From NCBI RefSeq assembly GCF_018398335.1, contig NZ_JAHBRX010000002.1:1488001-1552000 (forward strand): 64,000 bases of DNA, given 5' to 3'. Of this stretch, positions 41,187-49,454 are shown piece after piece. The DNA comes from Chelatococcus sp. HY11 (lineage in GTDB: Bacteria > Pseudomonadota > Alphaproteobacteria > Rhizobiales > Beijerinckiaceae). Positions within the stretch are counted from its first letter, which is position 1. Every line of letters starts with the position of its first letter. Position numbers and translations under genes: made by a program. The notes beneath the pieces are model-generated. The model did not search any database. It worked only from the letters and a program-made list of their open reading frames with translations, and had not been told where the DNA came from.

Positions 41187-42146
41187 TCAAGAAAGATCGA
41201 TCTTGGGGTTGAAATAGGCGTATAGAACATCAACCAGGAAGTTTATAAGAACGAAAGATATAGCAAGAACAAGAATGCCACCCTGTATTAACGGAATATC
41301 GCGCGTGGATATGGCCTGATACATGGCAAGTCCGAGCCCAGGCCATGAGAAAACTGTTTCGGTCAGGACGGCGCCACTTAGCAGGAACCCCATCTGCAGG
41401 CCGATGACGGTGATCACGGCGGGCAGCGCGTTTGGCAGCGCATGGCGCAGGACGATCCGTGTTTCGCCGACGCCACGGCTGCGTGCCGTCCGGATGAAGT
41501 CGCTGTTGAGGACATCGAGCATGGAAGCTCGTGTCATCCGCGCGATGACCGCGAGTGACCAGGCGGCCAAAGTGATGGTCGGCAGGACCATATGCGCGGC
41601 GATGTCGAGCACGCCGCCGTCGCCTGTGGGGTCCGACATGCCGCCGACGGGCAGGAGTTGCAGATCGAGCCCGAAGATGATGATCAGTACCAGCCCGAGC
41701 CAGAAGGACGGCATGCTGTTGAAGAAGAGCACCACCACTGAAAGGCTCTGGTCCCTCACGGCACCGGGTTTGAGCGCCACCCACGTTCCCGCGAGGATTC
41801 CGACTGCCGTGGCCAGGATAATCGCCGCGAACGACAGTATGGCTGTGTTGACCAGCCGCTCGGCGATGACTTCGCTGACCGGCTGCGCAAACGTAAACGA
41901 TTGCCCGAGATTGCCTTGCAGCAGATCGCCCAGATACTGGGCGTATTGAATCCAGATCGGACGGTCGAGCCCGAGCGCCAGCCGCAGCTGCTGCCGCGCT
42001 TCCTCTGACGCGCCGCTGCCCAGCAGCACATCGGCCGGATCGCCGGGGATGATCTGCGCCAGAAGGAAAGTTGCCAGAGTGACGCCGATGATGACCGGGA
42101 TGAGCTGAAGCACGCGGTTGATGACGAAGTTGAGCATTGGCGTCAC
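41187..42146 (-). CDS. Peptide-type ABC transporter permease (DppB-like)
   Basis: Permease of 319 aa with six hydrophobic segments. It has the N-terminal LATFLLAQIIPGDPADVLLG, the LALGLDRPIWIQYAQYLGDL loop and the C-terminal FSWPGLGLAMYQAISTRDIP of DppB/OppB proteins. A GTG at 42146 overlaps the upstream stop (GTGA); the ATG at 42137 (MLNFVINRV) is an equally good start. No ATPase gene accompanies this pair of permeases. Confidence 0.92.
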   Translation of the reverse strand: MTPMLNFVINRVLQLIPVIIGVTLATFLLAQIIPGDPADVLLGSGASEEARQQLRLALGLDRPIWIQYAQYLGDLLQGNLGQSFTFAQPVSEVIAERLVNTAILSFAAIILATAVGILAGTWVALKPGAVRDQSLSVVVLFFNSMPSFWLGLVLIIIFGLDLQLLPVGGMSDPTGDGGVLDIAAHMVLPTITLAAWSLAVIARMTRASMLDVLNSDFIRTARSRGVGETRIVLRHALPNALPAVITVIGLQMGFLLSGAVLTETVFSWPGLGLAMYQAISTRDIPLIQGGILVLAISFVLINFLVDVLYAYFNPKIDLS

Positions 42147-43036
42147 TCACCCCGACGTTTTGAGCGTGGATCGAAGATGTCCCGTGCCGCGTCGCCGATA
42201 AGATTGAAGCCGATCGCCAGCACGACGATGGCAAGGCCAGGGATCGTCGCCACATGGGCGGCGGTCGCGATGGCCGTGCGTCCACTCGACAACATCTGCC
42301 CCCACTCGGGCGCAGGAGGCTGTGGTCCGAGGCCGAGGAAGCTCAGGCTCGCGGAGAGGATGACGTTGCGGCCGGTTTGCAAGGTTCCATAGACAATCGC
42401 CGGTCCGAGCACATTTGGCAGGATGTGGCGAAAGACAATGCGAACATCGCGGAAGCCGAGCGAACGGGCGGCATCGACGAAGAGTTCCTGCTTGACGCCG
42501 AGCACCACGCCGCGCACGAGGCGACCAAATGCCGGGATCGTCACGACAATCATCGCTATGATCATTGAATTCAGCCCCGGCCCGAGGGCCGCGCTGATGC
42601 CGAGCGCGAGGAGAACACCCGGAAACGCGAACATGACGTCGAAAACACGCATGGCGACCGCGTCGAAGAAACCGCCGAAGTAACCCGAGAATAGCCCGAT
42701 CACGGCACCAAGGCAGAGGGCAAGGATGGTCGGCACGAGCGCCACGAGCAGCGCATATCGAGCGCCGTAGATCAGGCGGCTGAGAATATCCCGCCCCAGT
42801 TCATCGGTGCCTAGCAGATGCGGACCGGACAGGGGCGGTAAGTAGCGCTGCAGTGGATTGGCAAACAGCGGATCAAACGGAGCGATCCATTGCGCGAACA
42901 GGGCCATGACGACGATGCAGAGAACAATGGACAAGCCGGTCATGAGCGCAACGTTCTTCATTGCGCGCCGAAGCACTGGGTTCATGCTTCGTTTGGAAGA
43001 ATCTGGCGAGGCCATGGTAATCATTATCGTCTTCAC
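42143..43036 (-). CDS. Peptide-type ABC transporter permease (DppC-like)
   Basis: Permease of up to 297 aa with the DppC hallmarks WIAPFDPLFANPLQRYLPPL, GTDELGRDILSRLIYGARYA and the EAA loop KQELFVDAARSLGFRDVRIV. The GTG at 43036 is the longest start; ATGs at 43024 and 43015 (MASPDSSKR) are possible and none has a clear ribosome site. It is coupled to the DppB-like gene by a four-base overlap. Confidence 0.92.
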   Translation of the reverse strand: MKTIMITMASPDSSKRSMNPVLRRAMKNVALMTGLSIVLCIVVMALFAQWIAPFDPLFANPLQRYLPPLSGPHLLGTDELGRDILSRLIYGARYALLVALVPTILALCLGAVIGLFSGYFGGFFDAVAMRVFDVMFAFPGVLLALGISAALGPGLNSMIIAMIVVTIPAFGRLVRGVVLGVKQELFVDAARSLGFRDVRIVFRHILPNVLGPAIVYGTLQTGRNVILSASLSFLGLGPQPPAPEWGQMLSSGRTAIATAAHVATIPGLAIVVLAIGFNLIGDAARDIFDPRSKRRGE

Positions 43037-43171
43037 GCCGTTCGGGTAATGGAACTTGTCCGAAAGGATGGGTGTGATCTCTTTTCGGTGACAGGCGTCC
43101 CGCTTGATCGTCCCGTTGGATATGTGTCCGCGCGGCGATTTTACTTCGCGCGAATTCCGGGGAGGGCGATC

Positions 43172-43900
43172 CTAGGCGACGGACCAGAGCTTCCCGAGGT
43201 TTGGAATGACATCCGGCAGGCCGAGGGTCCGCAGCGCCCGCCACAGCGTCGCCTGGTTGCTGCTAACGACGGGAACGCCGGTATCCATCTCCAGATAGGG
43301 CAGGATCTCGAAGGTCCGATAGGTGCCGCATGAAATGAGGATGGCGTCAGCCGTGTCCGCCGCACGGAAGGCATCCCGACCCAAGCGGTAAGCACTGTCA
43401 GCGTCATGCACACTGGCGTCGAAGGGATCGAGAATTTGCAAGCCCTTCATCGAGGCAACACTGAAGCCGCATGCCTCCATGTAAGTGGCCATCTTGGCAT
43501 TCACCTCGTCCGAATACACGGTCGCGACGGCGATATTCTTCGCGCCAAGGGCTTTCAGTGCGTCCATTTGCGCTGCCATCATCGTGATGGCGGGAATTCC
43601 GGTTGCCTCCTTGATCTGGGCGCAAACCTCCTCGTCATGGCCCTTGCCACGCAGAAAGGTTCCCGGAGCACCGCATTGGACGATGAGATCGACCTTGGCC
43701 GTGGCGAGCTGACGCGCAGCCTCCAGCACCTGGCTCATCATCACCTTGAGGCCTTCCTCGTTCACCTGCGGAACGATTGTCCGGGCATCGGCGAAGGCGA
43801 CGCCGACGGGAGCCACCGTGCGCCACTCCTCGGCGCCCTCAATCGCAGTTGCGGGGCGCATCTGGCCGATACGTGCGCGCCAACCTAACATCATGGCCAC
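43172..43900 (-). CDS. Maleate isomerase / arylmalonate decarboxylase-family enzyme
   Basis: Asp/Glu-racemase-fold protein of 242 aa. Both catalytic positions are cysteines: IVQCGAPGTF near residue 76 and ILISCGTYRTFE near 192, the latter with the Arg-Thr pair of maleate isomerases. The start GWRARIGQMRPATAIEGAEE fits the maleate cis-trans isomerase/AMDase group. It lies between the binding-protein and permease genes. The likely act is cis-trans isomerisation or decarboxylation of a diacid; the exact substrate is unknown. Confidence 0.87.
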   Translation of the reverse strand: MAMMLGWRARIGQMRPATAIEGAEEWRTVAPVGVAFADARTIVPQVNEEGLKVMMSQVLEAARQLATAKVDLIVQCGAPGTFLRGKGHDEEVCAQIKEATGIPAITMMAAQMDALKALGAKNIAVATVYSDEVNAKMATYMEACGFSVASMKGLQILDPFDASVHDADSAYRLGRDAFRAADTADAILISCGTYRTFEILPYLEMDTGVPVVSSNQATLWRALRTLGLPDVIPNLGKLWSVA

Positions 43901-43935
43901 TCTCCATCATAACGAGGCTTCAAAAAAAACGGGTC

Positions 43936-45525
43936 TCAACGTACGGCGAGGCTGGGGTAGTCCAGAAAGACAGAGCGTGCCGGCACGACGCCTGTCACGC
44001 GGCTGCGAATAATGCGCGGCAGGCGATCCTGGTAGAGAAAGATCCAAGGTGCATCCCTGGCGATCAGGTCGGCTGCCTGGCGGTAGAGCGCATTGCGCTT
44101 TGCCTCTTCGGTTTCGCCGCGAGCCTCATCGAAAAGTTTGTCGACTTCCGGGTTGCGATACCAGCCACGGTTGACACCTTGAGGGGGCTGCTGAGCACCG
44201 CTGAACATGCGCTCCAGCCAGTAAGCGCTGTCCGCGCCCGTTGCCCAGCCATTGAACGATCCCTGCACGTCGTCCTTGTAGCCTGGTCCCTCGGTCGTAA
44301 TAAGCGTGGCGAATTCGAGAAACTGTACCTGGAGATCTATGCCGACCGCCTTCAAGTCCTGTTGCAGCAGAGCGAGGACCTGCGGAGCCAGCGCGAAACC
44401 CGGGCCGCTGTTCGGCGCCAGAAGCTTGATCGTCAAAGGTGTCTTCACGCCGGCTTCTTCAAGCAGCTGGCGGGCCTTGGCCTGGTCGAAACGATAGCCC
44501 TGCCCGGGTGCCGCGGGGGGCAGTTCGTTGCCGACCGGCACCGGACCCACGGCGGCGCGGGTCTGGCCGTCGAACAACGCGGTCACGCCCTCGCGGTTGA
44601 CGGCATAGTTCAGCGCCTCGCGGACCTTCGCTTCGTTGGTGCCGGCAGCCCGTGTATTGAGGCGGACGAAATATTGATTGGCCGGCTCTGGATACTGTAC
44701 GGTGATCCCGGGAACCGCCTTGAGCTGAGCGATCTGCTGTGGGCTGGCACTCGGAATGATATCAACCTGGCCGGTCTGGGCGGCAATGGCCAACGCCGTC
44801 GGATCGGTGATCGGCCTGAAAATCAGACGCGCGACCTTTGGCTTGTCGCCCCAGTAGCCATCAAAGCGCGATAGCGTAATTTGCTGGCCCTGCTGGAACG
44901 ACGGCAATGTGAAAGGACCCGTGCCGACGGGGCGCTGACCGAGCTGGTCACCCTTGAATTCATTGAGGGCGCCAGGACTGATCATGCCTACGCGACGATC
45001 GCTCAGAAGTCTCGGAAAGCCTGAGAACGCCTCCTTGAGCTTGATTTCAAAAGTGTTCGGATCTTTCGCCGACGTGCTTTGGATCCAACGCGTCAGGAAG
45101 GTCATGTTTCCGCTGGCGCGGCTGTCGAAGACCGGCGAGTCCTTGTCCATCATCCGAGCGAAATTGAGCTGGACGGCTGCGGCGTCAAACGGCTGGCCGT
45201 CATGGAAATTTACACCGCGGCGCAGGTTGAAAGTATAGGTGAGACCGTCCGGCGACACGCTCCAGGCTTCCGCCAATGCTGGCTTCAAAGACGGCGCGGT
45301 ATCGGTCTCCTTGCTCAGATCCTCGCGAATGAGTGGATCGAAAATGGCGTCGATCACGCGCAATCCAACGGTGCCAGTCGTGCGCTGGGGATCCAGCGGC
45401 GGGATCGCCCCCTCGGATCCAATCACCACCGTGGATGGTGCCTGGGCCGCCGCGGGCATTGGCGCCGTGATTTCCAGCAGCCCCAGCAATCCTGCGCCGA
45501 TCACGCAGTGCCAGCCATATCCCAT
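43936..45525 (-). CDS. ABC transporter substrate-binding protein, family 5 (peptide type)
   Basis: Periplasmic binding protein of 529 aa from the ATG at 45525, preceded by GGAGAACTGAA. The signal peptide ends near MPAAAQ (residue 28). Family 5 blocks are AIPPLDPQRTTGTVGLRVID, the NLRRGVNFHDGQPFDAAAVQ stretch and SRFDGYWGDKPKVARLIF. First gene of the eight-gene leftward operon and divergent from a LysR gene. Ligand unknown; the enzymes downstream suggest an organic acid or amine rather than a plain peptide (inference). Confidence 0.93.
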   Translation of the reverse strand: MGYGWHCVIGAGLLGLLEITAPMPAAAQAPSTVVIGSEGAIPPLDPQRTTGTVGLRVIDAIFDPLIREDLSKETDTAPSLKPALAEAWSVSPDGLTYTFNLRRGVNFHDGQPFDAAAVQLNFARMMDKDSPVFDSRASGNMTFLTRWIQSTSAKDPNTFEIKLKEAFSGFPRLLSDRRVGMISPGALNEFKGDQLGQRPVGTGPFTLPSFQQGQQITLSRFDGYWGDKPKVARLIFRPITDPTALAIAAQTGQVDIIPSASPQQIAQLKAVPGITVQYPEPANQYFVRLNTRAAGTNEAKVREALNYAVNREGVTALFDGQTRAAVGPVPVGNELPPAAPGQGYRFDQAKARQLLEEAGVKTPLTIKLLAPNSGPGFALAPQVLALLQQDLKAVGIDLQVQFLEFATLITTEGPGYKDDVQGSFNGWATGADSAYWLERMFSGAQQPPQGVNRGWYRNPEVDKLFDEARGETEEAKRNALYRQAADLIARDAPWIFLYQDRLPRIIRSRVTGVVPARSVFLDYPSLAVR

Positions 45526-45626
45526 TTCAGTTCTCCATTCCCCTCGGCGCCCGTTTCTAAGCGAGCTTCTTGTGCGGTGCTGGACTGTGGGACAGCACGT
45601 TTTCCTATGCAAATTTTTTTAATTGC

Positions 45627-45655
45627 CCTATTGATCAGGAAACCCAATTAATAGG
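45627..45655. promoter_or_regulatory. Inverted repeat in divergent LysR/binding-protein promoter
   Basis: CCTATTGAT (45627-45635) and ATTAATAGG (45647-45655) are near-perfect arms (8 of 9) around an 11-base spacer, directly before the GTG of the LysR gene. The word GCCCTATT at its left edge also starts the LysR box region at 18105-18113, in the same orientation. Confidence 0.45.
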
Positions 45656-45665
45656 ACTGGCGACC

Positions 45666-46658
45666 GTGTCTCAGCAGCCGCATGCCATGGCTCAGAAGAG
45701 CCAGCAGTCACCGTCTCTCAATGCGACGATCAAACATCTGCGCGCCTTTCTGAGCGTGGCACGCAATAGAAGCTTCACGCGTGCCGGGATCGAACTGCAT
45801 CTGTCGCAGCCCACCTTGACCATGATCATCCGGCAGCTTGAGGATATCGTGGGTGCTAGCCTCTTTGAGCGCACCACCCGGACGATAGCCTTGACCCCTG
45901 AGGGCAGCGATTTCATGCCGACGGCGGAGCGTCTTGTCTATGACTTCGACATGGCCATTCAGGATATACAGGCCGCTGCGACGCGACGCAGTGGAAGAAT
46001 TGGCGTTGCGCTCGTTCATGCCGTTGCGACCAAGGTTATTCCGGATGTGTTGCGTTTCTTTACTGTTGATCATCCACGCATTCGCCTGCATCTCCGTGAC
46101 GGGAATTCATCCGAAGTGCGCCGCCGCGTGAGGCGCAACGAGGTCGATGTGGGCTTCTGCAGCAAGGGCGAGGATGATCCGGAACTCGATTTCAAGCCTC
46201 TTTTCCGAGACCAGATGGGCCTTCTTCTACGAAGGGACCATGCAATCGCGAAAGTCCGGCCGCCCTTGCGATGGAACGATGTCGAGGGGACGGACTTCAT
46301 CGGGTTGACACAGGATACCGCGACGGCCTCGCTCCTCACTCAACTGCCGGCGCCGACCACATTGATGTCATCACCACGCTTCCAAGTGTCGATGAACTCG
46401 ACGCTATGGGCGTTGCTGGAAGCCGGGATCGGTGTCACGACGGTTCCTGCCCTCGCCGTCTTCGGCGGCGCGGGCGGAAATCTTGTCTTCAGACAGATCA
46501 AGGATCCAATTGTTTGGCGTACGGTGTATGTCGTCACGCGGCGTGGAAGATCGCTGTCGCCGCCGATTCACGATCTCATTGCGCGCGTACGCGATCGGAT
46601 CTCGGCCATCAGTGCCACTACCCCCCTTGTAGAGGTCCTGTCGCCTGTCGACCGGTGA
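45666..46658 (+). CDS. LysR-family transcriptional regulator
   Basis: Regulator of 330 aa. The helix-turn-helix has LRAFLSVARNRSFTRAGIEL and LSQPTLTMIIRQLEDIVGAS; the effector domain runs from about 110 to 315. I use the GTG at 45666, which has AGGA nine bases upstream; an ATG at 45687 (MAQKSQQSP) is the alternative. It diverges from the ATPase-less peptide-type importer operon and likely regulates it through the palindrome in between. Confidence 0.9.
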   Translation: MSQQPHAMAQKSQQSPSLNATIKHLRAFLSVARNRSFTRAGIELHLSQPTLTMIIRQLEDIVGASLFERTTRTIALTPEGSDFMPTAERLVYDFDMAIQDIQAAATRRSGRIGVALVHAVATKVIPDVLRFFTVDHPRIRLHLRDGNSSEVRRRVRRNEVDVGFCSKGEDDPELDFKPLFRDQMGLLLRRDHAIAKVRPPLRWNDVEGTDFIGLTQDTATASLLTQLPAPTTLMSSPRFQVSMNSTLWALLEAGIGVTTVPALAVFGGAGGNLVFRQIKDPIVWRTVYVVTRRGRSLSPPIHDLIARVRDRISAISATTPLVEVLSPVDR

Positions 46659-47141
46659 TTGCAAATTTCTATCGGATCGGGCTTTTGGTTGCGGAAAGTG
46701 CCCACGATGCGGAATTTCTATCAAGATTGATATAGAATAAATACATATTATATTATCGGGGGGATTATTTTATGAAAATCTAGAAATTTCACATTAGTTT
46801 TATGAATCGATTTTCCAAATCATTCCGATTTGCAGAATGATTTGTGTAATACTAAGGGGGTAAATTCGTTGTCGGCCGATGCGCAATCTTGGTGGATGTG
46901 TTCAGCGCTGGCGCGCGCGGAACGATTCCCGGCAGGATACGCCGACGCGTCTAATACGCTCCATGCCTGTGCGGTTCGGCACAGGATCACTCTCGCGCGC
47001 CATCCTGCGCCGACGCAGGCTGTGGTGGTTCCCGCTACGGTCCGCATGATCGGTGGCGAGACGCGGACACAATCCGGTTCATCCGCGTCTGTCCAACCAG
47101 CGCGTCGATAGGCCTGCAGTAGCACCAGGCGCGCACTCGGG
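46659..47141. other. Intergenic stretch with an AT-rich island
   Basis: About 480 bp without a gene I can support. The part from about 46715 to 46860 is strikingly AT-rich (runs such as AATAAATACATATTATATTA) against the GC-rich background. A CCTGTGC/GCACAGG hairpin with a 6-base loop lies at 46966-46985. Reading frames of 90-120 codons exist on both strands in 46820-47190 but show no family features. It may be the scar of an old insertion or a regulatory spacer. Confidence 0.4.
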
Positions 47142-48416
47142 TCAGTTGACCAGCCGCTCGATCCGTGACTGCATGGAAGCGGCCGCATCCTTCGGCGATT
47201 TCAAACCGAGCACCGCCGCCTGCGATTCTTCGCGGAAAATCGCTGCGACCTCGATCGAACGGTCGAAGTTGGAAGGAACGATTTGCGCGATCTTCAAGGC
47301 CTCAGCTTCCGCTTTTGTATAAGGTAGTTTCTCCTGCAGGCGTATATCGGAGTAAGCGGTCGGATCGACCGGGCCGTTACCATTGAGCGCGATCCGAATA
47401 GTCGCTTCTTTCCCGGACAGCGCGCGCATGAGCGAGTAGGAAAGATCCTTGTTCTTTGCGTTGCGAGGTATAGCCATCGACCAGATCTCCGTGATCGCGG
47501 TCCCCTCAGGATTGACTGCTGACGGTGTCACAACAACGTCTATCTGGCCGGGGAATTTGGAACTCTTGGGGTTATTGTAGACGGCATAACGTGCGAAGGG
47601 GTCGATCGCCATTGCCGCCTGTCCGTTCTGAACGGCGGTGATCACGTCATCAATGGTCATCGTCGCGTAGTTTTGCGAGAGCACCCCTTCCTTGTAGAGC
47701 TCTGCCATGGTCGTCAGGCCCTTGATCATTTCGGGAGTATTGGCCGTGACTTTACCCTTGTCGTCGAATAGGCGAGCGCCGAATGCGGACAGCAGGGTCA
47801 GCACCGCGACATGCTCGTCGCCTGAATTCATAACAAGTCCTGCGACACGCGTACCGTCCGGGCGCGTATAGCTCATCTTCCTCGCGTATTGGAGCAATTC
47901 GTCCAGCGTCTGCGGAGCGCGGTCCAATCCGCGTTCGGCGAACAGCGCCTTGTTCCAGTGCAGGCCGGTCGTCGCGTGGCGGAACGGGATCGCCGTCAGC
48001 TTGCCGTCGTACGTGAGCGCTTTCTTCAATTGCGCGGGGATAACATCGATGATCTCGATCGGCGCGGCCTTCATGTGGTCATCCAGCGGCTCGAGCAGTG
48101 CCGCGATGCGTGGCGTGTGAAACTTGTTGATGACGAAAGCGAGATCGATCGAGCTTTCGCGCAGCGACAGTTCGCGGCCAAGGCGGTCATGAATCGGATC
48201 GATGTTGCCGGTGATCCAGTTCAGCGTCGCCTTGTTAGCCCCCGCCCACTCGCCGGCGACGTCTCCCCCGGTCGTCCCGGCGACGAGCCCGCGGGCAACG
48301 TTCTCGTGCACCTTATGCGACAGGATTGTCACGGGCGTCTGCGCGACAGCCGGTAACACCGCGCAAAGGCTGACGGCCACCCCGGCTGCGAGCGCGGTCC
48401 GTTTCATGAAATCCAT
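47142..48416 (-). CDS. ABC transporter substrate-binding protein, family 1 (sugar type)
   Basis: Periplasmic binding protein of 424 aa from the ATG at 48416 (MDFMKRTALAAGVAVSLCAV), with GGGGAGAG seven bases before it and cleavage after PAVAQ near residue 25. Family 1 features are GKLTAIPFRHATTGLHWNKA near 130-150, LDRAPQTLDELLQYARKM and NGQAAMAIDPFARYAVYN near 250-270. The matching permeases are on the other strand at 52.4-54.1 kb. The substrate is probably a polyol or sugar-like alcohol, given the dehydrogenases in the cluster (inference). Confidence 0.9.
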   Translation of the reverse strand: MDFMKRTALAAGVAVSLCAVLPAVAQTPVTILSHKVHENVARGLVAGTTGGDVAGEWAGANKATLNWITGNIDPIHDRLGRELSLRESSIDLAFVINKFHTPRIAALLEPLDDHMKAAPIEIIDVIPAQLKKALTYDGKLTAIPFRHATTGLHWNKALFAERGLDRAPQTLDELLQYARKMSYTRPDGTRVAGLVMNSGDEHVAVLTLLSAFGARLFDDKGKVTANTPEMIKGLTTMAELYKEGVLSQNYATMTIDDVITAVQNGQAAMAIDPFARYAVYNNPKSSKFPGQIDVVVTPSAVNPEGTAITEIWSMAIPRNAKNKDLSYSLMRALSGKEATIRIALNGNGPVDPTAYSDIRLQEKLPYTKAEAEALKIAQIVPSNFDRSIEVAAIFREESQAAVLGLKSPKDAAASMQSRIERLVN

Positions 48417-48441
48417 GGTTTTCTCTCCCCACTCGTTATAA

Positions 48442-48466
48442 TTGGATCCAGTGCATTGGATCCAAT
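48442..48466. promoter_or_regulatory. Tandem TTGGATCCA sites before the sugar-type binding protein
   Basis: TTGGATCCA at 48442-48450 and the perfect palindrome ATTGGATCCAAT at 48455-48466 lie 26-50 bp before the start codon, centre to centre about 14 bp. The same word recurs at 48692 and 50890 in the other promoters of this cluster. Likely operator pair of the GntR protein encoded at 48747. Confidence 0.6.
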
Positions 48467-48691
48467 CAGGAAAATGCGATAAGGTCAACTGCCGCGCGCA
48501 ACCTGGGCTCTTCTGGGCTGATAAACTCTGCTGCAACTCGGCGAACATATTGATTTATTTAGTACTTCAGCCTCAGGGACCAGGCGAAAAGGGATCATCG
48601 GACGCCTAATGAGACCAATCCGGATAAGAGTGGCCGGTGCGGGATAACCGCACAGCGCTTCTGGACAAAAGGCGGCTCGACACCTAGGTTT

Positions 48692-48700
48692 TTGGATCCA
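48692..48700. promoter_or_regulatory. TTGGATCCA site before the GntR gene
   Basis: TTTTTGGATCCAT at 48689-48701 lies 46 bp before the GTG of the GntR gene and is identical over 13 bases to the site at 50887. Candidate autoregulatory operator. The rest of the 330-bp gap 48417-48746 shows no gene. Confidence 0.55.
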
Positions 48701-48746
48701 TAAGCCGGATGACCGTTAAGTCGGCGGCCAAAACCGGAGATCTTTC

Positions 48747-49424
48747 GTGGAACGGGCTATTCGATTCAAGAGTACAGCGGATTACGCCACCTCTGAGATC
48801 CAGCGCATGATCCTGGCCGGCGAGCTTGCCGCGGGTGAGCGGCTTGACCAGGTGCGACTGGCCGAGCAACTCGACGTCAGCCGACATCCCATCCGGCAAG
48901 CGATCGAGCGCCTCGCCGAGCGCGGCTTCGTGCTCCTGAGCCCGCATCGCAGCGCGGTGGTTTCGGCGCATTCGATCGCTGATCTGGTCGAACTCTATTC
49001 ATTGCGCGAAAGCCTGGAGGACATGGCCCTGCGCGCGAGCTGGTCCAGCCTGACCGCCGGGGGGCTTGATGATGTGGCGGCCATCTACAAACGCCTGACC
49101 GCGCAGGATCCGGAAGCGGATCTCGAGCGATACATGCACGAGAATCGTGCGTTTCACCTCGCCTTCTATCGGGATTGCGGCAATCGTCATCTCCTGCGCA
49201 CCATCACGACGCTATTTGATCTCTCAGAGCGCTATCAAAGAACGGCATTGACCACTTCGCACCGGCAAAATCAGTCGAGCGACGAGCATGCGGGGATGAT
49301 GGCCGCGCTGCGCGCCGGCCATCTCGAACTTCTGAGCCAGCGCCTGAAAGCGCATAACCGCGGAACGCAGGAGCAGGTGCGAGCCCTGCTCTCCACGTCG
49401 GCCCCCGCAACCGTGAAAGTCTGA
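48747..49424 (+). CDS. GntR-family regulator, FCD type
   Basis: Regulator of 225 aa. The winged helix (about 10-75) has IQRMILAGELAAGERLDQVR and SRHPIRQAIERLAERGFVLL; the FCD domain (about 85-210) has LYSLRESLEDMALRASW, NRAFHLAFYRDCGN and a DEHAGMMAALRAG metal-binding segment. It starts with GTG at 48747 after GGAGATC. It is placed inside the sugar-type ABC cluster, and three promoters around it share TTGGATCCA, its probable operator. Confidence 0.92.
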   Translation: MERAIRFKSTADYATSEIQRMILAGELAAGERLDQVRLAEQLDVSRHPIRQAIERLAERGFVLLSPHRSAVVSAHSIADLVELYSLRESLEDMALRASWSSLTAGGLDDVAAIYKRLTAQDPEADLERYMHENRAFHLAFYRDCGNRHLLRTITTLFDLSERYQRTALTTSHRQNQSSDEHAGMMAALRAGHLELLSQRLKAHNRGTQEQVRALLSTSAPATVKV

Positions 49425-49454
49425 AGGCGAGCCAGGATTTTTTTTCTCCCGGCA

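Noticed and set aside
45079-45088. Further TTGGATCCAA copy
   Set aside because: Inside the coding sequence of a binding protein and far from any start. Probably chance, so not counted as an operator.
46820-47188. Frames of 93 and 122 codons on both strands after the LysR gene
   Set aside because: No motifs, rich in Arg/Ala as expected by chance at this GC content, and neither has a ribosome site.
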